A stretch of DNA of 64,000 bases from Pectobacterium zantedeschiae (GTDB lineage Bacteria > Pseudomonadota > Gammaproteobacteria > Enterobacterales > Enterobacteriaceae), in assembly GCF_004137795.1 (NCBI RefSeq), contig NZ_NWTM01000005.1:62001-126000 (forward strand), given 5' to 3'. Below are positions 21,503 to 30,120 of the stretch, one piece after another. Every line of letters begins with the position of its first letter. Within the stretch, counting starts at the first letter, position 1. The translations under genes and the position numbers were made by a program. The notes under the pieces are model-generated. The model was not told the origin of the DNA. It saw nothing but the letters and a program-made list of their open reading frames with translations, and did not search any database.

Positions 21503-21510
21503 GAGACACG

Positions 21511-22410
21511 ATGAACCCCCCTTCCGAACCCGTCGTGGCCGTTGCCACGCTTGATGAAGAAACGATACGTTCGCCGTGGCGCGATTTCGTTCAGGTCTTT
21601 ATCCGTAACCCAATGGCGATAATTTCCAGCAGCTTCGTTCTGCTGCTGGTACTGGTCGCCATTTTCGCCCCATGGCTGGCACCGTGGAACCCAATGGAGC
21701 CCGACTGGATGGCGCTGGCTTCGCCGCCTTCGGCAGCACACTGGATGGGCACCGACGATCTCGGGCGCGATGTGATGAGCCGTATCATCTACGGTGCTCG
21801 CATCTCGTTATATATCGGCATTTTCTCCGTCACGCTGGGAATGCTGGTAGGCATCGTACTCGGCCTGCTGGCGGGGTACTACGGCCGCTGGGTTGATACG
21901 CTGATCATGCGCGGTTCCGACGTGCTGTTCGCCTTCCCCGGCATGCTGCTGGCGATTGCGGTCGTCGCGATCCTCGGCCCCGGTCTGAATAACGTGATTA
22001 TCGCCGTAGCGGTTTTCAGCGTGCCAGTCTTCGCGCGCATCGTGCGAGCCTCCACGCTGTCATTGAAACAGGCGGCCTATGTAGAAGCAGTACGCTGCGC
22101 TGGTGCGCCAGATCGCATCGTGCTGATGCGCCACATCCTGCCCGGCACGCTGCCTAACGTGATCGTCTATTTCACCATGCGTATCGGCACCAGCATCCTG
22201 ACCGCCGCGGGACTGAGCTTCATCGGCCTTGGCCCAGAGCCGGGTGTGCCAGAATGGGGCAATATTCTGGCGATGAGCCGTAGCCTGATGATGGCGGGCG
22301 CGTGGCACGTTAGCGTGTTCCCCGGTCTGGCGATTTTCTTCACCGTACTGGCGTTTAACCTACTCGGGGATGCGCTGCGTGATACGCTCGATCCCAAACT
22401 GAAAAGCTGA
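21511..22410 (+). CDS. GsiD-type peptide ABC transporter permease
   Basis: This 299-aa permease of the DppC/OppC/GsiD family has the family's N-terminal cytoplasmic tail, RNPMAIISSSF at the first membrane segment, the periplasmic loop HWMGTDDLGRDVMSRIIYG, and the coupling loop YVEAVRCAGA. With the preceding permease it forms the membrane channel. The next gene starts 8 bp later, which ties import directly to the hydrolases. Confidence 0.9.
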   Translation: MNPPSEPVVAVATLDEETIRSPWRDFVQVFIRNPMAIISSSFVLLLVLVAIFAPWLAPWNPMEPDWMALASPPSAAHWMGTDDLGRDVMSRIIYGARISLYIGIFSVTLGMLVGIVLGLLAGYYGRWVDTLIMRGSDVLFAFPGMLLAIAVVAILGPGLNNVIIAVAVFSVPVFARIVRASTLSLKQAAYVEAVRCAGAPDRIVLMRHILPGTLPNVIVYFTMRIGTSILTAAGLSFIGLGPEPGVPEWGNILAMSRSLMMAGAWHVSVFPGLAIFFTVLAFNLLGDALRDTLDPKLKS

Positions 22411-22418
22411 GGAAGGCG

Positions 22419-23519
22419 ATGCACGGCGATCACCAGATGAAAGACTATCACCAGCAACAGCAGGCGTTGGTGCTACAACGCTGGAAAACGACGCGGCAGT
22501 TGGGTACGCCACGCTCGGCCAGCGGGCCACATAACAGCATTAGCGATGTGGCAGGCGTACGCGTCGGCCACTGCACGCTTGCGGCGGGGGAAGTGCAAAC
22601 TGGCGTGACCGCGATTGTCCCGCCGGGCGAGAACCTGTTCACCCAGCCTCTGCCCTGCGGCGCGGCGGTGCTGAACGGCTTCGCCAAACCTGTCGGACTG
22701 GTGCAGATTGAGGAGTTGGGGCTGCTGCAAACGCCCATCCTGCTCAGCAACACGCTGGCAACTGGTACGTTATTTACCACGCTAGTGCGCGACGCGATTT
22801 CCCGCAATCCTGAACTGGGTCGCGCGCTGCCGACGGTTAACCCGCTGGCGTTGGAGTGCAACGACGGCTGGCTGAATGACATTCAAGCGCTCGCGGTGAC
22901 GGAACACATGGCGCGGCACGCGCTGGATAGCGCAACGGACAACTTCGCACGCGGTAGCGTCGGTGCAGGAAGAGGCATGAGCTGCTTTAGTCTAAAAGGC
23001 GGCATCGGCACCGCATCACGCCTGATTCCCGAATTAAACGCCACGCTCGGTGTACTGGTGTTGGCAAACTTCGGCACGCTTTCCTCGTTGACGCTGGACG
23101 GCGTGCAGATGGGAGACGTCATCGCGCCCCTTATACCGGGGCTCGCACCGCAGCAGGACGCTGGCTCGATCATCATTATCATGGCGACGGATGCTCCGCT
23201 CGATGCTCGCCAGCTTAAGCGCATCGCCAAACGTGCAGGTGCGGGGTTGGGACGACTCGGCAGCTACTGGGGACATGGTTCCGGTGACATCGCCGTCGCG
23301 TTCTCCACCCATCCACAACCGCAACCGCCGGAGGATGCGCAGCTTGAACCGCTGTTAAGCGCCGCCGCCGATGCGACCGAACACGCGGTGCTCGACGCCA
23401 TGCTTCAGGCTGACGCCGTTACCGGTTTTCGCGGCCATCATCGCCCGACGCTACCACAGGCGTTGGATAGACTAGCCGCGGCTCTCTCTTCCGTAGGACA
23501 TTCTCCCGTAGGAAACTGA
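22419..23519 (+). CDS. P1 family peptidase, DmpA-type (autoprocessing Ntn-like hydrolase)
   Basis: The protein resembles DmpA (L-aminopeptidase D-amidase/D-esterase) and BapA-type beta-peptidyl aminopeptidases. Precursors of this family cut themselves before a serine that becomes the nucleophile. Here the segment DAGSIIIIMATDAPL places Gly-Ser at 249-250, the positions of the DmpA cleavage site. NDGWLND and GRGMSCFSLKGGIGTASR are other family landmarks. At 366 aa it has the usual length and no signal peptide, so it acts on peptides after import. Such enzymes release N-terminal residues that common aminopeptidases handle poorly, including D- and beta-residues. Confidence 0.87.
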   Translation: MHGDHQMKDYHQQQQALVLQRWKTTRQLGTPRSASGPHNSISDVAGVRVGHCTLAAGEVQTGVTAIVPPGENLFTQPLPCGAAVLNGFAKPVGLVQIEELGLLQTPILLSNTLATGTLFTTLVRDAISRNPELGRALPTVNPLALECNDGWLNDIQALAVTEHMARHALDSATDNFARGSVGAGRGMSCFSLKGGIGTASRLIPELNATLGVLVLANFGTLSSLTLDGVQMGDVIAPLIPGLAPQQDAGSIIIIMATDAPLDARQLKRIAKRAGAGLGRLGSYWGHGSGDIAVAFSTHPQPQPPEDAQLEPLLSAAADATEHAVLDAMLQADAVTGFRGHHRPTLPQALDRLAAALSSVGHSPVGN

Positions 23520-23521
23520 TT

Positions 23522-24343
23522 ATGAAAATTTTTATCTCTGCTGATATCGAAGGGATCGCAGGCGTGATGCGCCCGGAGCAATGCAGCCCCGGCACCGCTG
23601 AATACCAACTGGCACGCGGCCTGATGGAACAGGAAGTGAACGCCGCCATCGACGGCGCGTTCGCAGGTGGCGCGACAGAAGTGGTGGTCGCAGACAGCCA
23701 TGCGGCAATGGTTAACCTACGTGCGGAGAACATCGACGCACGCGCCCGGTTAGTGCAAGGCAAACCGCGCGGCTATTCGATGGTCGAAGGGTTGGAGCAG
23801 CAGCAGTTCGACGGCCTGATGTTCATCGGCTACCACAGCGCCGCAGGCGAGTTCGGCGTGCTATCGCACACCATCAACGGCCGCGCCTTCTACCGCGTAC
23901 GCATCAACGGTGAAATCATGGGCGAAAGCGACATCTACGCCGCCGCCGGTGTGGAGCAAAAGACACCGCTTTGGCTGGTCAGCGGCGACGACACGCTCCA
24001 AAGCTGGATTGCCCGCTACTACCCCGCTACTGACTATGCCTGCGTCAAACGCGCTATCTCACAGCACGCCGCGGAATCCCTCAGCACCGAACAGGCACGT
24101 CAGGTGATTCGTGACGCAGCAAAGGCAGCAGTGGAAAAAGCACACCGCACATTGAACTCACGGATTCAGGCGCCCTACCGTCTTGAACTGATGGTGGCAA
24201 AACCGGTACTGGCCGATCTATTCTGTCTGCTGCCGAGCGTTGAACGTTTGGATGCCATAACCGTAGGTTATACGGCGCAAAGCATGCGGGAAATCACCAG
24301 CCTGCTGGGCGCGTTTTCCTATCTGGCGACAACGCAAAACTGA
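23522..24343 (+). CDS. D-aminopeptidase, M55 (DppA) family
   Basis: This 273-aa metallopeptidase is of the type founded by Bacillus subtilis DppA, which releases D-alanine from D-Ala peptides. The metal ligands expected from that family are visible: D8 and E10 in SADIEG, D58 and H60 in VADSHA, and H105 in IGYHSA. The start is 2 bp after the stop of the P1 peptidase gene, so the two are translationally coupled. There is no signal peptide. This DppA is not the E. coli periplasmic binding protein of the same name. Its presence points to D-amino-acid-containing (murein-derived) peptides as substrates. Confidence 0.87.
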   Translation: MKIFISADIEGIAGVMRPEQCSPGTAEYQLARGLMEQEVNAAIDGAFAGGATEVVVADSHAAMVNLRAENIDARARLVQGKPRGYSMVEGLEQQQFDGLMFIGYHSAAGEFGVLSHTINGRAFYRVRINGEIMGESDIYAAAGVEQKTPLWLVSGDDTLQSWIARYYPATDYACVKRAISQHAAESLSTEQARQVIRDAAKAAVEKAHRTLNSRIQAPYRLELMVAKPVLADLFCLLPSVERLDAITVGYTAQSMREITSLLGAFSYLATTQN

Positions 24344-24402
24344 TTCCGGTCTATCCGCCTCTTTTAAAGAGGCGTAAACCGACTGAAAAGAGAATTTATC
24401 GC

Positions 24403-25350
24403 ATGACGAAACCCGTGATTGTGATCCACGGTGGCGCAGGTGCGCTGACCCGCTCGGCCATGAGCGCTGAAAAAGAGCAACGTTATCTGGCAGCACTGTC
24501 CGAGATTGTTGCCAGCGGACAACGCATTCTGGCTGAAAACGGCAGTGCGCTGGACGCCGTAACGGAAGCCGTCCGGCGGCTGGAAGAGTGCCCGTTGTTT
24601 AATGCCGGACACGGTTCAGTGTTCACCCACGCGGAAACCCACGAACTGGATGCCAGCATCATGGATGGACGCTCGCTGGATGCGGGTGCGGTCAGTTGCG
24701 TTAGCCATATCCGTAACCCGATTCTGGCAGCACGTACCGTTCTCGAAGCCAGTCCGCATGTAATGTTTACCGCCGATGGCGCAGAAGCATTTGCAGACCA
24801 GCACGGGCTGGAAAGGGTTGAGCCTGCATTTTTCTCCACCGACGAACGCCGCCAGCAGTTACATAACGCGCAGGCGGGTTCAGGCCGCGTCATCCTCGAT
24901 CATGACGGACAGAACGACCCTATCGATCCCGACCGTAAGTTCGGCACCGTCGGCGCAGTCGCACTCGACAGCGCGGGGAATCTCGCCGCAGCAACCTCGA
25001 CAGGCGGTATGACCAACAAACAGGCAGGGCGCGTGGGCGATAGCCCAATCATCGGCGCAGGCTGTTACGCCAATAACCAGACGGTCGCGGTTTCCTGCAC
25101 TGGCACGGGTGAAGTCTTTATGCGCGCCGTCGCCGCTTATGATGTCTCGGCGCTAATGGAGTACGCTGGACTGACGCTACAACAGGCCAGCGACCGCGTG
25201 GTGATGGAAAAATTACTGCGGATGGACGGCAGCGGCGGGATGATTGCCGTCGATAAAGCCGGCAACATCGCCCTGCCGTTCAACAGTGAAGGAATGTACC
25301 GCGGCTATGGCTACGTGGGAGAAGAACCCGTCGCCGATATCTATCGTTAA
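24403..25350 (+). CDS. iaaA: isoaspartyl peptidase / L-asparaginase, IaaA type
   Basis: IaaA is an Ntn hydrolase that splits beta-aspartyl dipeptides and shows some asparaginase activity. The precursor self-cleaves before a threonine; here FGTVGAVALD places that threonine at residue 182. N-terminal VIHGGAGA and the glycine-rich STGGMTNK are conserved. The product is 315 aa. It lies 59 bp after the D-aminopeptidase gene on the same strand. In E. coli iaaA sits directly upstream of gsiABCD, so the pairing of these two functions is preserved while the gene order is changed. Confidence 0.92.
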   Translation: MTKPVIVIHGGAGALTRSAMSAEKEQRYLAALSEIVASGQRILAENGSALDAVTEAVRRLEECPLFNAGHGSVFTHAETHELDASIMDGRSLDAGAVSCVSHIRNPILAARTVLEASPHVMFTADGAEAFADQHGLERVEPAFFSTDERRQQLHNAQAGSGRVILDHDGQNDPIDPDRKFGTVGAVALDSAGNLAAATSTGGMTNKQAGRVGDSPIIGAGCYANNQTVAVSCTGTGEVFMRAVAAYDVSALMEYAGLTLQQASDRVVMEKLLRMDGSGGMIAVDKAGNIALPFNSEGMYRGYGYVGEEPVADIYR

Positions 25351-25554
25351 GCAGTCAGCAGCCGAAACAGAACCAGATCGCCCGATATCGGTGCAATCGC
25401 ACCATTATTGGGCATCAAAATAGTGCACAAATTGTTCTCATCGATCGCTTAAAAGCCACCAATCACGGCCTTATAACCTGGCGTAATAATTGCAGACCTT
25501 TTGGTTATTACTCATACGACGTTCATCAGAAAGCGTCAGCCGGAGCCTGCACTC

Positions 25555-26463
25555 ATGCGATTACGCCATATTGAAATCTTCCAGGCCATTGTTCAGGCAG
25601 GCACCATCAGCGGTGCTGCCCGGTTGCTCAACGTCTCACAGCCCAACGTCAGCCGGGTGCTAAACCATGCGGAACAGCAGCTTGGTTTTTCCCTGTTTGA
25701 ACGTCGCACGCAGGGAATGATCGCGACCGAAGAAGGGCTGCGCCTGATACCGAAAGTGCAGGAACTTTTCAGCCATCTGCAAAGCATCAGTTCCCTCACC
25801 GAACAAATCAAAACCAGCAAAGCCCACTCCGTACGGCTGGGTGCAGCACACGCGTTCGGGCAGATGATCGTCGCACCGACGCTGGTGGATTTTCATAAGC
25901 AGGCCGCATCGGTTAACGTCGAGCTGGTGACCGAACACTTCAGCACGCTGTGCCAGAACATCCTGCAAAACCAGCTCGATTTCGCACTGATTTTTGGTCA
26001 GCAGGTGCCGTCTGAACTGCTGGCAGAACCGCTGTTCCAATCCACGATGGTTGCTCTGCTGCCCAAAAATAGTCCGATAAATGGTCCGGTTTCGCTGGAA
26101 TGGTTGTGCAACAACAATCTGCTAATGATGCAGCACCAAGACCCGCTCGGTCAGGTGGTACACCGTGCGCTGCGCGACAAGGCACTAAAACCGGCGGCTT
26201 CACTCTATATCAAAACCTACTCGGTGATTGCCGACATGGTACTGGCGGGCGGCGGCGCGGGTATCGTCGATCTCTTCACCGCCTGCCGCTATGCCGACCA
26301 GCTAAAAATCGTCCCTATTGACCAGCCGCTGCCTTTTGAAGTCACGCTGATCAGCCGCCGCGACAACCCACAATCACAGGCGACGCTGCAACTGAAACAG
26401 ATGATGAAAAACCGCTGTCGCGACATCGCCAGACAGCACGAGACTCTGCTTTACGCCGCCTGA
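25555..26463 (+). CDS. LysR family transcriptional regulator
   Basis: This protein of about 302 aa has an N-terminal LysR helix-turn-helix (residues about 5-60: LRHIEIFQAIVQAGTISGAA, then NVSQPNVSRVL) followed by a periplasmic-binding-protein-like effector domain. The frame is open from 25501, but the ATG at 25555 gives the standard LysR N-terminus and has GGAG ten bases upstream. It stands 204 bp after iaaA on the same strand, so it probably has its own promoter and likely regulates the peptide cluster. The likely ligand is a peptide or amino acid handled by these genes, which is inference. Confidence 0.88.
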   Translation: MRLRHIEIFQAIVQAGTISGAARLLNVSQPNVSRVLNHAEQQLGFSLFERRTQGMIATEEGLRLIPKVQELFSHLQSISSLTEQIKTSKAHSVRLGAAHAFGQMIVAPTLVDFHKQAASVNVELVTEHFSTLCQNILQNQLDFALIFGQQVPSELLAEPLFQSTMVALLPKNSPINGPVSLEWLCNNNLLMMQHQDPLGQVVHRALRDKALKPAASLYIKTYSVIADMVLAGGGAGIVDLFTACRYADQLKIVPIDQPLPFEVTLISRRDNPQSQATLQLKQMMKNRCRDIARQHETLLYAA

Positions 26464-26561
26464 TTCACGACAGACGCCACACCACGGACGGTTTTTCCTA
26501 TCCCCTGCGCGGGACTCAACGCTATAATCCCTCGCATCATTTGCTTTACAGGTATGCACCA

Positions 26562-27425
26562 ATGATTCGCAGCATGACCGCTTACGCCCGCCGAGAAATC
26601 AAGGGCAACTGGGGAAGCGCAGCCTGGGAACTGCGTTCCGTTAACCAGCGCTATCTGGAAACCTATCTTCGTTTACCGGAACAATTCCGCAGCCTCGAAC
26701 CCGTCGCCCGTGAGCGTATCCGCGCCCGTTTGACCCGTGGAAAAATCGAATGCAACCTGCGTTTTGAGCTCGATCCGAGTGCGCAAAGCGCGCTGATTTT
26801 GAACGAAAAACTGGCGAAACAGCTGGTTAACGCCGCCAACTGGGTCAAAATGCAGAGCGACGAAGGTGAAATCAACCCAGTCGATATTCTGCGCTGGCCC
26901 GGCGTGATGTCGGCAGAAGAGCAGGATCTGGACGCCATCAGCGCCGAACTGCTGAAAGCACTGGAAGGTGCACTGGATGACTTTATCGCCGCCCGTGAAA
27001 GCGAAGGCAACGCGCTGAAAGCACTGATCGAACAGCGTCTGGCGGGTGTCAGTGCCGAAGTCGTCAAAGTACGCGCCCAAATGCCGAACATCTTGCTATG
27101 GCAGCGCGAGCGCCTGCAAAGCAAGCTGGAAGATGCGCAGGTACAGCTGGAAAATAACCGTCTGGAACAGGAACTGGTGCTGATGGCGCAGCGCGTTGAC
27201 GTCGCCGAAGAACTCGACCGCCTCGACGCTCACGTCAAAGAAACCTACAAAATCCTGAAGAAAGAAGAAGCCGTCGGCCGCCGCCTCGACTTCATGATGC
27301 AGGAATTCAATCGCGAATCGAACACGCTGGCCTCGAAATCCATCAACGCCGACGTCACCGCCTCAGCAATTGAGTTGAAAGTGCTGATCGAGCAGATGCG
27401 GGAACAGATTCAAAACATCGAATAA
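26562..27425 (+). CDS. yicC: YicC family endoribonuclease
   Basis: This 287-aa protein begins MIRSMTAYARREIKGNWGSA and closely follows E. coli YicC along its whole length, including the C-terminal KSINADVTASAIELKVLIEQ segment. YicC-family proteins are RNases; in E. coli YicC takes part in decay of the small RNA RyhB. The frame opens at 26541 but the ATG at 26562 gives the conserved N-terminus. In E. coli yicC is divergent from and adjacent to rph; here about 10.9 kb of other genes separate them. Confidence 0.95.
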   Translation: MIRSMTAYARREIKGNWGSAAWELRSVNQRYLETYLRLPEQFRSLEPVARERIRARLTRGKIECNLRFELDPSAQSALILNEKLAKQLVNAANWVKMQSDEGEINPVDILRWPGVMSAEEQDLDAISAELLKALEGALDDFIAARESEGNALKALIEQRLAGVSAEVVKVRAQMPNILLWQRERLQSKLEDAQVQLENNRLEQELVLMAQRVDVAEELDRLDAHVKETYKILKKEEAVGRRLDFMMQEFNRESNTLASKSINADVTASAIELKVLIEQMREQIQNIE

Positions 27426-27462
27426 CGATTCACGAAAAATCATCCTCCATCAAAAAACCAAT

Positions 27463-27487
27463 AAGCCTGCGATATCGCGGGCTTTTT
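27463..27487 (+). terminator. terminator of yicC
   Basis: The stem AGCCTGCG-ATAT-CGCGGGCT (one G-T pair) is followed by TTTTT and lies 37 bp after the yicC stop codon. Confidence 0.85.
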
Positions 27488-27681
27488 CATCACAATCTAT
27501 AACTACTAATTTTTATTTATATAAGGATATATTATCGTATTTTCTCAAAAAACAATGTTTCCATACCATAATTAGTAGGATGCAAATTATCAGACAAGCA
27601 AAAATATTGAAATATTGCCAGTTACTCAGGTAAACTGCCTGCATATAAAAGGAGAAAAAAGTCTACTAAAAGGAATATGTA

Positions 27682-28370
27682 GTGCAATTATCAGAATATT
27701 TAAAATACAAAATGGAATCTGACAAGGTTCTCGCAACCCATTTAGGTGACATCACGAAGAAATTAAAGAGCAACTCAATAAGCTTAACAACTGACCTATA
27801 TAGTGGTATGGAAAGAACAAGTTGGTATTCATCATGCCTCTTTGAGAAATATAACGATGTCTGTCAAGAATTACAGTATGAAGATTCCAGAATGGTTAGC
27901 GCTATAAAAGAAGTATTTAAAAGAGATGATGTTATTCTGGATATGGTGAAAATTTACATCGATAATTTAATGAAAGATTTTGATGAAAATAAACAAAAAA
28001 CAATAGCCAAAGCAATCTTAGGTGTAACGTCTGAGTTCTCCACAAACAGAGCGATAAAAGAATCAATATCATATGCATTAGCTAAATTTATTAGCACTAC
28101 TCTTAATTTCAATGCATCCTTACGCAAAAAAATTAATCAAACATCTTATTGGGCTATAACAGTAACAGCATTTTATGGCAAAGTTCAGAAAGCGGCTATG
28201 TCAGCCCGTCATTTACGGGATATTAATCCCGCACTATATGCGTTATTTTATTCACAGAAATTAGAAATGTTATACTTTTAATAGAACCAATTCTCTCACC
28301 ATATATTCCAATCAATTCAAAAAGCGAAGAAGAAATGATCAATTTAATTAATGGAGTCATAAGACAATGA
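27682..28370 (+). pseudogene. unknown gene with a -1 frameshift near its 3' end
   Basis: A GTG start at 27682, after an AAGGAA site, opens a frame of 199 codons that stops at 28279-28281 in TTTTAATAG. Reading back by one base at this TTTT run continues as LIEPILSPYIPINSKSEEE to a TGA at 28368-28370, which overlaps the ATG of the next gene as ATGA. The clean 30-codon extension and the ATGA overlap indicate that the original protein was about 229 aa and that one T was lost, or that ribosomes slip. The product is rich in predicted helix and matches no family I recognise. Base composition is AT-rich, as in the next gene. Confidence 0.6.
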
Positions 28371-28564
28371 GTTTAAAAAATATGCTAAGATATATTATAA
28401 GGAATTTTATAGTCACTGAAGTTTTAGTTATTATAACAATTGGATTATGGTTTTTTTATGTCTCATTTATTCCAGAGCATTGGATGAAACTGATGTTACT
28501 TTCAATTGCCATAATCATATTTATTAATATTAAATATGGTTCAAAAAAATCAGGCCGAAAATAA
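28367..28564 (+). CDS. small membrane protein of unknown function (65 aa)
   Basis: Two hydrophobic segments, about residues 15-35 (FIVTEVLVIITIGLWFFYV) and 42-56 (LMLLSIAIIIFINI), flank a short loop, and both ends are basic. The ATG overlaps the shifted-frame stop of the preceding gene. Such toxin-like/immunity-like pairs are common in accessory patches, but nothing in the sequence proves that role. A terminator begins within its last codons. Confidence 0.6.
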   Translation: MSLKNMLRYIIRNFIVTEVLVIITIGLWFFYVSFIPEHWMKLMLLSIAIIIFINIKYGSKKSGRK

Positions 28565-28574
28565 ATCGGCCTTT
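28552..28574 (+). terminator. terminator after the small membrane protein gene
   Basis: The stem AGGCCGA / TCGGCCT has a seven-base A/T loop and a short T-run. It starts inside the last codons of the 65-aa gene and also stands 7 bp beyond the 3' end of the convergent hcp remnant. Confidence 0.75.
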
Positions 28575-28581
28575 AATATAA

Positions 28582-29016
28582 TCAGTAAGCTACATTCTGC
28601 CAAAGCATGTATGCACTTGTTCTCGCAATAACATGCTCCCATTCAATAGAAGCAAATTTGAATGATACACTTTCCTGTGGCTGAACTTCATTATGAGTCA
28701 GTGAGTTAGGATAGAAAAAACGGATATTGCTGATAAGTGCATCCCGAAGTTTCATCTTAAAATAAAGTTCATTCCCACCAGACTGAGCCATTCTATAGAA
28801 AGAAAAAACGCACTCCAGTTTTTCCTTATCATTGATTGCCTGAGCGAAAAGTGGCGTGGCTTTATCAATTGGCTTTCTGATTTCTACAGGAAGCATTGAA
28901 ATATTCTCTTCCCGACTAATGTTATTCACCAACTCAGCGCCTATTTCAGCGCCTGTGCGCACCTGATCCCTGCAATGATGGCAATCAGCGGAAAATCCAT
29001 ACCATACGCAAGCCAT
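28582..29016 (-). pseudogene. 5'-truncated hcp (type VI secretion tube protein)
   Basis: From about residue 31 the 144-aa frame reads like the enterobacterial Hcp family: ISREEN, IRKPIDKATPLF, FYPNSLTHNEVQP, then SVSFKFASIEWEH and TSAYMLW near the end. These are tube-forming type VI secretion proteins. The first 30 residues bear no likeness to the Hcp N-terminus, which normally holds about 40 conserved residues starting with an M-x-x-I-Y-L type strand. The fragment is therefore probably not able to form rings. No other type VI genes are in the window, so it is an orphan remnant. Confidence 0.68.
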
Positions 29017-29063
29017 CTACAATCCAACCACAACGTTCTCGTTGAGTAATGCACAGCTAAAGC

Positions 29064-29080
29064 GTACATTTTAGATGTAC
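29064..29080. promoter_or_regulatory. operator palindrome of phd-doc
   Basis: GTACAT-TTTAG-ATGTAC forms a perfect inverted repeat 17 bp before phd. The P1 phage phd operator has a similar GTGTACAC core, so binding by the Phd-Doc complex for autoregulation is likely. Confidence 0.65.
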
Positions 29081-29097
29081 ATATCAGGAGAGACACG

Positions 29098-29319
29098 ATG
29101 CGAACCTACACTTCTACTCAAGCCAGAGCCAACATTTCAGAATTATTAGATGCTGCAACCCACGGCGAACCGGTCGAAATTACTCGTCGGGATGGAAGTT
29201 CCGCGGTGGTGATCAGCAAAGCGGAATTCGAGGCATACCAAAATGCCAAGTTAGACGCCGAATTTGATCTCATCATGCAGCGCCACGGCCACACTATCGA
29301 AGCGCTGACTGACCGATGA
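29098..29319 (+). CDS. phd: Phd/YefM family antitoxin
   Basis: This 73-aa protein has the Phd/YefM pattern: N-terminal ARANISELLDAA, then PVEITRRDG and AVVISKAEFEAY, which form the DNA-binding dimer, and an acidic C-terminal tail that would wrap the toxin. It has a GGAG ribosome site and overlaps doc by ATGA, typical of a type II toxin-antitoxin operon. The palindrome upstream is its probable operator. Confidence 0.92.
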   Translation: MRTYTSTQARANISELLDAATHGEPVEITRRDGSSAVVISKAEFEAYQNAKLDAEFDLIMQRHGHTIEALTDR

Positions 29320-29699
29320 ACTGGGTTAGCGCACAAGAAGTGATCGCCTTTCATGATCGGATATTGCGACATTTACCTGGCGTAGCGGGAATGCCCGATC
29401 CGGGACGAGCAGAAGCGATAATCTACCGAGTGCAGAACCGCACGCATTATGAAGGGATAACAGACATCTTCGAGCTGGCCGCCACTTACTGGGTGGCTGT
29501 GGCACGTGGCCATATTTTTAATGATGGCAATAAGCGAACAGCATTCTTCGTCACGATGACGTTTTTATACCGTAACGGCGTGCTGGTTCGCGATAACGAC
29601 AATACGTTGGAAAATCTGACGGTAGAGGCCGCAACAGGTGCAAAAAACGTTGACCAACTGGCACAGCAATTGAGAACGCTAGTGCAGCTTCCAGACTAA
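29316..29699 (+). CDS. doc: Doc (Fic-fold) toxin
   Basis: Doc toxins phosphorylate elongation factor Tu and stop translation. The 127-aa protein carries the Fic/Doc catalytic loop HIFNDGNKR at residues 66-74, including the catalytic histidine and the NKR ending typical of Doc. N-terminal FHDRILRHLPGVAGMPDPG is also characteristic. It overlaps phd by four bases. No disabling mutation is seen, so the module appears functional. Confidence 0.93.
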   Translation: MNWVSAQEVIAFHDRILRHLPGVAGMPDPGRAEAIIYRVQNRTHYEGITDIFELAATYWVAVARGHIFNDGNKRTAFFVTMTFLYRNGVLVRDNDNTLENLTVEAATGAKNVDQLAQQLRTLVQLPD

Positions 29700-29701
29700 T
29701 T

Positions 29702-30043
29702 GCACAGCTACGACAAATCGCCATTCTTTCCGATGACAGTAACCGTTTTTACTTTTCCTCCATCAGCATACAAGAGATAGCAATCAAAACTGCGTTGAAC
29801 AAACCCAGCTTTAGCATTGATGCTGAGGCTATAACGAAAGGTTTATTATCAGCGGGTTACCTTGAGATTCCGATGCAGGCAACCCACGCCTATAACCTTG
29901 CTGACTTACCCGACATGCACCAAGACCCGTTTGACCGAATGTTAGTCTCTCAGGCGAGAATAGAAGGTCTGGCATTGATAACGAACGATGGGAATATCAT
30001 CAAGTCTTGTCCAGACTATATCAACGTGATCGAATGCTGTTAG
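29702..30043 (+). pseudogene. 5'-truncated vapC (PIN-domain toxin)
   Basis: The open frame reads through SSISIQEIAIKTAL, HAYNLADLPDMHQDPFDRML and ALITNDGNI. These are the middle and C-terminal motifs of VapC-type PIN RNases, including the conserved HQDPFDR. The N-terminal part with the catalytic DTH is missing: the likeness begins immediately after the doc stop codon. No proper start codon or antitoxin gene is present; the first usable start is a TTG at 29795. This looks like the tail of a second toxin-antitoxin module cut by the arrival of phd-doc. Confidence 0.68.
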
Positions 30044-30120
30044 CACACCAGTGAAAACAGCTGACGTAAGGCTCGATTGAGCATTGAGACAACCAAACAG
30101 GGCCACTGTCTGGCCAATAA

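Noticed and set aside
16036-25350. Calling the peptide transporter simply the glutathione importer gsiABCD
   Set aside because: Likeness to Gsi proteins is clear, but the neighbours (epimerase, D-aminopeptidase, P1 peptidase) argue for a wider or different substrate, so no gsi symbols were given.
30101-30115. GGCCA-CTGTC-TGGCC downstream of the lipoprotein gene as a terminator
   Set aside because: The stem is only five bp and the following T-run is broken; support is too weak for a separate feature.
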